Shown: piece after piece, positions 1 to 9,600 of the stretch
Position numbering within the stretch: the stretch's first letter is position 1
Layout of the letters: the number at the start of each line of letters is the position of its first letter
DNA from: Lagopus muta
Lineage: Eukaryota; Chordata; Aves; Galliformes; Phasianidae
Direction: 5' to 3'
Assembly: GCF_023343835.1 (NCBI RefSeq)
Contig: NC_064438.1
Coordinates: 22,195,078-22,259,077, forward strand
DNA length: 64,000 bases
Program-made: the position numbers and the translations under genes
Notes under the pieces: model-generated
The model's input: only the letters and a program-made list of their open reading frames with translations
What the model was told of the DNA's origin: nothing
Databases searched by the model: none

Positions 1-850
1 TAATAATAATCCCTGACAATGTGTTTCAGTTGATGTTTCCATGTGACTCCTACCCTCAGCTGGGTTTCATCTTCTGAAAAACAGGTGGAAAGCTCTCTCC
101 CACTGTGCTACTTCTTGGTTCTTTCTTGGTTCATTTACCAACAAGGGTAACTCCTTCTCCATGCATGGAAAATGTACACTGACACAAAACAAGGATGTAT
201 CAGAGAGCAGATAATTCTCCACGTATAGAACATTCAGCAAATATTTCACCAAGCTTTGCTGCAATAAAGAGGCCATGGCAAGATGCTGTTGTGACAAGAG
301 ACCTCCTCCAAGCATGTCTTGCCAGGTCTGCTTTTTGATTCTTGCATGCAGTTCTGCAGAAGTAAACTCAGTAAGCGGTGGTCTGTTAATCATTCTATAG
401 ATGGGGGAATGAAAAACACTGCTTGGGCTTCTCAGGATGTCTGCTCAGGGAAGATGCAGACATGACTTCACTGAATAGTGATTTTTCACGTGTTCCAAAA
501 TAGCAGAATACTGTCACAGACTTCTGTGCTTTGCATGATATATAGAACAAGTCACCCACCATCTGAAATCCAACCAGTACAGTACTGTGAAAAGGTCTCC
601 AGGTGCAAGGTCTTCTCATGTGGTATCAGTCAAATTGAGTACTTAAGGAAATACCCTACAAGAAACATACAAGGTGCATCACGGTAACAAAACATGAGGT
701 TGATCCAGGTTCAGAGAGCAGTGTGAATGACAGTGTGGAGACAGGGGATGCCATAGATCACAGTGACAGCAGCAGTGCAGCACTGGGAGATGCCCTGGGG
801 CTAAATAGGTTGTTGAGGCTACAAGAGAAATTTGCTTCCTGCTTGGATCC
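1..850. other. region upstream of the astacin gene, no gene firmly seen
   Basis: No recognised gene. A 108-codon minus-strand ORF (67-393) has a fairly protein-like composition and is treated as a finding. No repeats recognised. Confidence 0.4.
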
Positions 851-960
851 CCATTGGCTAGGGATGATATTTTGAGCCCTGTCAGGGCAGGCCCTGCTGG
901 TATATCTAGCAGCAGCACTCCTGAACTGATAGAGATTAGGACAAGCATTGAAGGTCTGTC
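850..960 (+). promoter_or_regulatory. possible promoter and 5'UTR of the astacin gene
   Basis: An inverted CCAAT box (ATTGG, 853) and a TATATC element (about 901-906) lie 65-120 bp before the start codon. Spacing would put transcription start near 930. Inference only; the 5'UTR could instead be spliced from further upstream. Confidence 0.25.
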
Positions 961-971
961 AGGGTTGGAGA

Positions 972-1040
972 ATGAATCTGAAAATGCTCCTAATCTTCAT
1001 TGCATTTCTGCTTGCCTCTGTACTGGGCTTCCCTATTCAG
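972..1040 (+). CDS. astacin exon 1: signal peptide
   Basis: Starts at ATG 972 and encodes 23 residues beginning MNLKMLLIFIAFLLASVLG, a basic n-region then a hydrophobic core ending at a small-residue cleavage site. The donor GTGAGA follows CAG at 1041; exit phase 0. The start is chosen because it opens the only signal-peptide-like segment upstream of the protease exons. Confidence 0.82.
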
Positions 1041-4000
1041 GTGAGAGAAGGTCCAGGCAGCCCTGCTCTTTCCTCTACTTGACTTGCTTTTCCTGGAGTT
1101 AAGCTGTGGAAACACATTTTGATAAATTTCTGATTACTAAAATACCAGAAATATAAAAAGATATGAAGTTAATCTATTTCTTTTGTCCTGCTTTTTCTGA
1201 TCTGATTTTGATGCTATTGTTGCTGTCCTCATGAGCCAAAGAAAATTAACATCTTTTACTTATTGATTTTTTCAGGACAACTATGAAAACAGCACAGCAA
1301 GTAAGTAGAATTTCTACTGATTTTAAAGACAAGTGTTAATTATTGACTTTGTATCAAATAAATTACATAACAGCAATTTGGGATTTTGGTCGTTATCTGA
1401 TGCAAGTAATGTAGTTTTGGTGATAGCTTCAGGTATATAATTTTTACAAGCTTGGAGTGTGACTACAGTCTTTATACTGGCAGGAATAACCAGCCCACTA
1501 ATCTGCATTATATAAGGGATTTCATGAAAGTATGGTTTTCTTTTTGCCTACTTACTAAGGTATATATTTTGGAGAGTTATTATTACTGATTGTATGGCTT
1601 CCCAGTGTCTTCATGGAATGAACAGACAAATAACAGCTGAAATAAGGAGAAATTAAGATATGTTTAAGGCAGAGCTTCCACAAGGTAGGAAAAGTTTAGG
1701 CTGTCACATCTCAATGGTTCTTGCAGTAATGCTAGACAGAAGGATCTGTCTGGGTGCAGCAGAACAAAAGATACGAAGGAAAATCTATGCTGCTCTTAGT
1801 ATATGAGGAACAGAGAAAAGAAGGTGAGGTCTGTGCTGTGGAGAGAACCACATGTCCTGCAGTTGCCATTCTGTGCAGTGTAGTAGGTTCTGAAATGAAT
1901 GACAGGCTGTGTTGTGGTGCTGCTGGTTTTGTGGTTACACATAAATGTGCTACTGTGAGCTGCTTGGCTGAAACACGGTGCTGGCAAAGAGGCCACAGGA
2001 AAGCGGAAAAAAAGACACAGTGATGAAAGTATCTGCATGTCATCAGTGATGTGCGTGTTGTGGTAGACAAAACTGTCGACAAATTGATTTTACTGATAGC
2101 AGAGGGAGTTGAAAGTTCTGAGTCAGAGAACTCAGAGCTGTGTGTCTGAATGCCTCCTACTGTGTTCCTCAGCTGCAGGGGGTTGAACAGAAACCTTGAC
2201 TTCACTTTGTCAAAACACATAATAATGAAAAAAGAATCAGAGGGGTATAAAAGATATATAAGTTTAAATTTCATCAATGTGTGGTAAATACAGGTGAACA
2301 CATAAGACCAATTTGCTGGTGAGTGGCAGCTGTAGAGCGCATAATAGCAGCAACTTTCTTGTTCCTAATATACTTTTGGGCTGAATGCACATGACTTCCA
2401 ACAGATGCGCTTTACACTTACTTTCTGGATGTGGTTTGTTAGGTTAATTTAGATGTGATTTTAAACACTTGAAAATTCAATTTTCATGTTGAATTTTGAT
2501 ATCTTTCCTTTAAACTGAGCACTTGGAAAAGACTTAGCTATTCATTTGCCTCCTTGCCTGCCTTGGTGCAGCAGTAAAAGAAAGGGACATCAGGTGTCAG
2601 AGAAAGCTTTGCATTGTACTGTGACGGAAAACAAATAGTACAAGCTTAACAGAACAGCTTTTGTCAATTTGCAAAATAGAATGGGATCATTGCAGATTTC
2701 CAGAGCAGGTCAGTGGAAATATACCTGTAGGTAGACCTTAATAGGACCAAAAAACTGTCAGATGCAGGGGTGATATGTAGCAAGAGGCAGACTTGCTTGA
2801 CATATTCAGAAGAAGTAAGTGGCTAATGAAAAGTGGCTGGTGCTTCTTTTGAGATGTCACTTATGACATGGAAGAAAAGGGATGTAAATTTTACTGTTCA
2901 GCAGATTTGGAGCCAATCTACATCTATTCTGAATAGTAGAAACCCCCTTAGTACATTTGGACAATAACCACCTAGATCAATGGGAGCTGTGAAAAGGGAA
3001 AGGTGCTGCAAGATGTGATGGCTGTACCTTCTGTTGAAAACACATGGTCAAAAAGTCAAGCAACATGGATGGGCTTAGAAATATGCAAATTGTTTGCATA
3101 ACTGCGGTGTTGGGAGGGGAGATAAAAATAATGGTTTTAAATTTAGACAAAGAAGACTACAATTATTAGCAACATGGAAGAGGTACTAGAAAGATTTGTG
3201 GCATATCCATCATACTTAAGAACAGGTCAAGCAAACAGTGGTCAAGAGTAACATAGATAAAACCACTTCTGCCTTAGGGAAACTAGACAAACTGGATGAC
3301 CTTCAGAGAATCTTTCCATTTCTGTACTTTTACGATGCTGTAACAAAGAAGTTTCTGCTCAGAAATCTATATATCAGATTTTCCTTTCCGTGTTGGTATC
3401 TAGAAACCAATTTTTAGCAGAATTCAAAAGATGCCACACTAGAAAAATATCTTAGAAATAAGGATGGTTCCAAGGTGCTGCCAGATGCATCCTGAAGTCA
3501 GGATTGTTTGCCTAGCACTAAATGATAGCCTTCGTACAATTTCGTAATTTTATCCTTTTGCTCTCTGAAACCAGTGAAGACTGCTGGGCTGTTATTCTGC
3601 GTGTTTTCCAGTGAAATCTGGGGACAAAGCATATTTGTTCCAAATTTCCTCTGTCATTTTTCACTCTGAAGCTGACAAAATGCTTTGCGGATTTCTTAGA
3701 TGATAAATAATCACGATTCTGTACTGCTAGGAATTTTCACAGCTGTTTGTCTAAATCTCAATTTAATTTCTGTGCGTATATTTATCAGTTAGTGCAACTA
3801 ACTTCAAGCTCTTCAAGCAGTGGCACCTGCCAAAGGCATTCTACTGTCTGAGGAGCCTATACCATTGAAGTTGCATTCAGAATCTAATTTGTCCCTTGTC
3901 TTTTTCTTCCTTTCTTTTAGCAGCAACAGAATCTACTCAGGTAAGGACAGCTAGATCAGCTCCTTTGTTCACTTTGGTGTCCAGTATTGATTTCAAGACT

Positions 4001-6651
4001 CATCTACTCCATCCATATCGCCATCTGAGCAGGAAAGTCTTCTCAGATAAAAAGTATCAGAGTGCTCGGTTTCCTTCCCTATCCCATTCATTGCTTCACA
4101 ATACCCAAATACAGACACAATCCCAGGAAGACTTTGCCTCTTCTGGAGTCATAGAGAAAACTCAAATCTGCTTTTAATTTCTGCCAGGCAATGGAAGCAT
4201 GGCAATTTGTTTTGCTACCAGTGTTACCTCCCCAAGCTAGGCTTCAGCGTACAGTCCCCTACAAGCAGTAGATGCTATGGTCAATCACCACAAACGTGGG
4301 ATGATGTCATGGGGATTTCATCAGAGAAGTCATCAATTTTGCACTCTTACTAGCTGGGAGATGAATGAAGCTAGAAGCTCTGAAACATGCTACATGCTTT
4401 AAAATGCATTTCATGAGTCTCCAGTTTTCCTCATGATATCTATATCAAAAGACAGCAAAGAAAAATATCTACCACAACATGGTAGTACTTAGCTCACCCA
4501 TGATACACTAAATAACTCAAAACTGCAGAGGTGCTTAAAATAGTTACCCTTCTGTTCCTTTGTTTTTTTTTTTTTTTTTTTCTAATTTATGTAATAATAT
4601 CAGCTGTGAGACAAAACTAATGTATTGTCCTTGTAGGTTACTACAGAAGAGGATATATACGGTACGTATTATTACATCTCTATGTACATAAGTACTTGCT
4701 AGAGTATACCAGTTGTTAACTACCTAATTACTATAGAAAATAGCACATGCTTAACACAAGTTAATCTCGGGGAAGAAATTTTAAATGAATGCACTCACCA
4801 GAGTATTTAATGCAAAGCACAGTCCTTTGATTGTAGCCAGTTTTTTGGCTCAGCTGAAAATCTGTTAATTTTTCTAAAAATGTCTCTGTGTAGATAATAA
4901 CTTAAATAACTTCTGAAAGTAACAGCAATCACAGAGACCATCTGCCTGTGCTGTTTCTTGATGTCAAGGCTCAAAGAAAGGCACTCAGACTCAGCTGATT
5001 TTATTCACTACAGAGCCCATAAGTCCCTGATGTTGAGCTGATGTGGGGACAACAGTCTCATTCATGAAATAGGAATTCAGTTCTGATTTCATTGACTTCA
5101 AGAGTTTTTCAAGAGCAGTATACCCAACAGTAAGGAGCAGGACTACTCTCCATCCATATTTATTGTGATGTGTTAGTGGGTTGTTTGTGGAGCATGCATG
5201 CAGGATGGCTGTGCTTATTGAATGCCAGGAAGAAGATGTGTAGACAAGAAGAATTGCCAGCTGGCCTCCTATACAGGATAAAACAGGCTTAAGAAGAGCC
5301 AAAAAACAAGTATTTAAAATACAATAACTAAATAACAAAGGTAGAGAGAAGGATTGATTGAAAGGAAATTGTTCTTGGTATTAGATGAATGCCGAGATAG
5401 CCACAGCTGTTGGGAGGTTCACAAGGTCGTATCACTGAGCAAAGATGTACATGACTGAACACCGTGCCAACACATAAATAGGTTCAGTGAGTTTCAATAC
5501 ATCACTGTAATCAGGACCAGAACAAGAGGAGTTCCTGGAAACTCATCAGGTTAAAAATGAGGATTCAGGTTTTCCTTGAGAATTAGAGAGTGATACTTTA
5601 TATTTTCTACACAGACTCTCCATCACCAACAGAGATAGACTCTGAAGATGAAGTTATTTTTAACAGAATTTTGGAAGTTAACAAAGGTAATGCCATCACA
5701 GTTCTGCTTATACATGGCCTTTCTGCTGATGTGGGGGAGGCAACAGGGAAGGTACGCTGTCTTAGCACAGTAAGCGCAAACATTTTTTCTATCTTATACA
5801 TACGTAAGAAACCCTCAGAGACTGGCCACAGGGAACACCTTGTCTGGGTTCTGCTGAAGGCCTACGGTACCTCAAATGTCTTCTCAATATTGAAGATGAT
5901 ATCAGGTGTGAAGGCAGCTGAGCTACACAAGCAGCTTCTTCAGCTTTAGTCCTCAACATCTTGGTCTTTCTATGGACACAAAATGAGAAACTGGATAATT
6001 GGATGCTTTGTTATTTAACTGCCTGAGTGCAAGCATTACTTGCATTCAGTTATCATATCACTTTGCCTTAGAGACTCCTACATAAGCAATAGTCAATTTG
6101 TCAATTTCAAGCCTCCTGCCCTAGATATTCTGCACCTTCATTCTTCTTATTCACCACTTCCTATCAGCTTTGCTTTTTCACACTTTCGGGGGGGGGATAA
6201 TGTCATTCTTGAAACTTTATTTCTGCCTGTAGTAACAGACTTTCCTACAGTTTTCTACAAATATTACTCCTTTCAATTTGTCCCTTCCCGTCAGGCCTCT
6301 TAGCTAAGAACTGTGTAGGGAAGTAGGTAACGTCCACCTAGCTAAATAGTCCACTCACTTCCCATGCTGAACAGGAGCAGATATGAAGGAAAAATATGAA
6401 GGAGCACAAGTAGAATGATACTTTTTCAAATATGCCCTAGACAGCTCCCAGCAATCTGTGGCTCAGGTATTTCCATCCCTTCTTTTTCACCACAGACAGC
6501 TCTCAGTACTTGCAAGAAGGTGACATAGTCCCTCGAAGGAGCCGCAGTGCCATCAACTGTCGCAATTGCTATTGGCCTCAGTCCAGGGATGGGATTGTTC
6601 GTATTCCCTATGTCTTGGATCCTACTTATGGTGGGTATAAATTGCATTCTT

Positions 6652-6691
<40 letters not shown>

Positions 6692-9600
6692 TTTTTAATT
6701 ATTAGTATTTTTTAATGGATTTTGTCCAATAAGCTTTAGATAGAAACCTACCTCCAGTGGCCATACAGTCGATGAAATCTATTCTAAGGATTCATTTCTG
6801 CTATGCAAGTACAGATCAATTGTAAATTACAAAAAAATCAACAGATCAAATTTCCTTGAGCAGTTGGCATCATGTACTCATGTTTTGAGTACGATCTCCT
6901 AGAGATAACATTAATCACATTCTCTAATTGTATCTTCAGAACATCTGCCTTTATAAGATTCATGATATTTGCAATGTGGTTTGAATAGCCTAGTTTTTAT
7001 TAGCAAAATATCTTCCCACATCTGCCTCTAAATGAACAGAAGTTGTAGCAATAATTGTTGTTACAATTTAAACCAAGAAGTTAAGAATAAAACGTTCCCA
7101 CTTGAATCCTTTTGGACGCTAATCTGCAAAAGGAGAATCTCATGCCAGGTTAACTGAAATGAAATAAATTGCTGAGCAAGAAGCAAGAAAGAGCCTAGTC
7201 CAGCTTATGTCCCTCATCTACCCTGTTTTTGTGCATCCATATTTTAATGCCACTTGTTATTGTTGAGTGACCGCCCCTCCCCTCCCCCCCCCCCCCCCCA
7301 AATTAACCTTTTCTTCTCCAGAGGAGAACCATGTGAAAGGGATTCATGAAGCCATGGCAGAATTTGAAACACTGACTTGTATTAATTTTGTGAAGCGCAA
7401 GACAGAACGTGACTACCTCATCATTAGATCTGCTGATGGGTGAGTTGAAAGATAAATGAGCAAGTTATTCCTACAAAGCTGATTCCTCACTATTCACATC
7501 TTGTGTGACCTTGAAGAGGAAAAAGGTGTGGATTAAGACAAGAATCTTTGTTTTTTAACAGTGCAAGGTATCCTGCAAGTTCAAAGACACAACTGTTACA
7601 GCAGTGACTCAGAAGCGACTGATGATAAAAAAAAAAAAAAGCCTTGAGGTGGAGAGTGTATCTTATGTTGCATATACATATTACACCACACATTTGAGAA
7701 CAATATGTAACAGGTTATAACAGTAGTCCTCACTTGCACAGACAAGATCAATTGTAACTTACAAAATAAGGAGTTCTCTGAATCACAGTTGATTGTTAGG
7801 GTCAGAATTTGATCCTGTGAGAGAACTGTTCAACATATGCCAGCTTTAAAGTGCTATTCTTAACTCCAGTTCTAATACAGGATTCAATCATTTGGATAAA
7901 AATGTTTTTATCTAGGCAGTTAAAATCACTATGTACAGAAAGCTAGCATGCAGGAGCCTCTTTGCTAATGAAAGTCTTCCAGGAGACCTTAATGACTTAA
8001 ATATTTAAGACCATAAATAGTTGACATTTTCTACATCATGGCCAGTTTTGCCTTTTCGTAGACACTATCCCAGGGGACAGAATGCAATCCTTCCGCTCCC
8101 ACATCATATGAGGCAAGGCTCACGTGAAGCAAAGTTCTCCGTACTGTCCCTTTGCCTGTCTGATAATAAAAATCCTGTAAGTCTTCTGCTGGTGTTCAAT
8201 CTCAGATGCTGGTCCAACTATGGAAAAGTAGGAGGTGGGCAGACGGTATCTGTGATGAAAGGAGGCTGCATGTGGAAAGGAATTATTCAGCACGAACTGG
8301 ACCACGCTCTGGGATTTTTGCATGAGCATTCTCGAAGTGACAGGGACAGATATGTAAGGATCATGTGGGAGTACATCAGCCCAGGTAAGTGCTTCTGACT
8401 TCCTCTATGTAGGGGCAGATATATCATCCTGTTCCCAGCTATTCCTTGTTCCCTAAAGTGAGTAGATAAGAAGCATACACTAATACAGTACCTTATATTA
8501 CAGCTGACAGACCAGACTTCAGGAAATTTGAAAACTCCAACAATCTAGGCCTTCCTTATGACTATTCTTCAGTAATGCACTATGGCCCGTAAGTAGCAAT
8601 ATGATGTTGCTTTTGTTGGAACTCAAATCTTGCATTAGAACTCTTATAGCACTCTTCCAACTAGTAGAACATTGTGAGTCAATTCAGTTCTTCCATTCCT
8701 CAAGGTTAAATGATTATCCTTTAATTTTCTTTATGGAATCATTCACAGCTGAACTTGGGGGTAAAGAAAGGCATCAGCTTACTGATGGGCATCTTAATCA
8801 AACCTAATTGGATAGCAGTTAGAACCACAGCAACAACCAAGATAGAAGCATCAGAAGCTCCCTTTGCCATTTGGGGAAAAAAAAAAAAGAAAAAAAAAGA
8901 GTTAGATAGCTAAGAAGACTGCCTGCTAGCCATCAGTCACAGATAGGTGTGTATGGAAGAACTGTCTTTTTCCTCTGATTCATACAACTGCTATTTTCCC
9001 TCTATAGGACACAGACTGTGCTATTAAATCCTGAAAAATGCTGTTTTACTTGAAGAACAATTTTTATTATTATTATTATTTATTTTTATCTTATTTTTTA
9101 TTTTTCCCAGACACACATTCACTAATACCACTGGAAAAGCAACAATTGTACCGGTTCCTGATGGATCAGTGCATATTGGACAGAGGCTGGGGCTGAGCAA
9201 CTTGGATGTGGCCAAAATCAACAGGCTTTACAATTGCAGTAAGTTCCTCAAAGCTGTCCTTTCACCTGAGGGTACTCAGCTCCTTGGTGGAGGTGTATGA
9301 GCAGTATGCAGTGGCAGCAGTTTATCATCAAATACTATGAGATTACTCTCTAAATTCATGGTACCCATACGGTCACTATGGGAGAGAACGCAAAGGTCAA
9401 GCTGGAGAAATACTGTGATTAGTGAGGTACTATTTTCTACCTCAAAAATAAATTAAATACATTCACCGTTGCAATGCTGCAGCAATGACTTAACTGCATG
9501 TCACTCTGTAAACTTCATAGAGTCCTTGGGTTTGTGAAGGCTCAAGAGACAGCTATAAACCCCTCAAAAAGTCAGACATCACTTTCCTTTGTTGCAGTTT

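Noticed and set aside
1732..2301. 189-codon minus-strand ORF within intron 2
   Set aside because: Low-complexity Ser/Thr/Phe-rich translation, no domain, no promoter or splice context; most likely a chance ORF, though long for this composition.
4991..5338. 115-codon minus-strand ORF with hydrophobic segments
   Set aside because: Hydrophobicity reflects T-rich codons; lies within intron 4 of the astacin gene and shows no recognisable domain.
8021..8398. 125-codon continuous ORF running into the zinc site
   Set aside because: The first part is intron read-through; the true exon starts at the acceptor at 8205, where the CWSNYG motif begins in the right phase.
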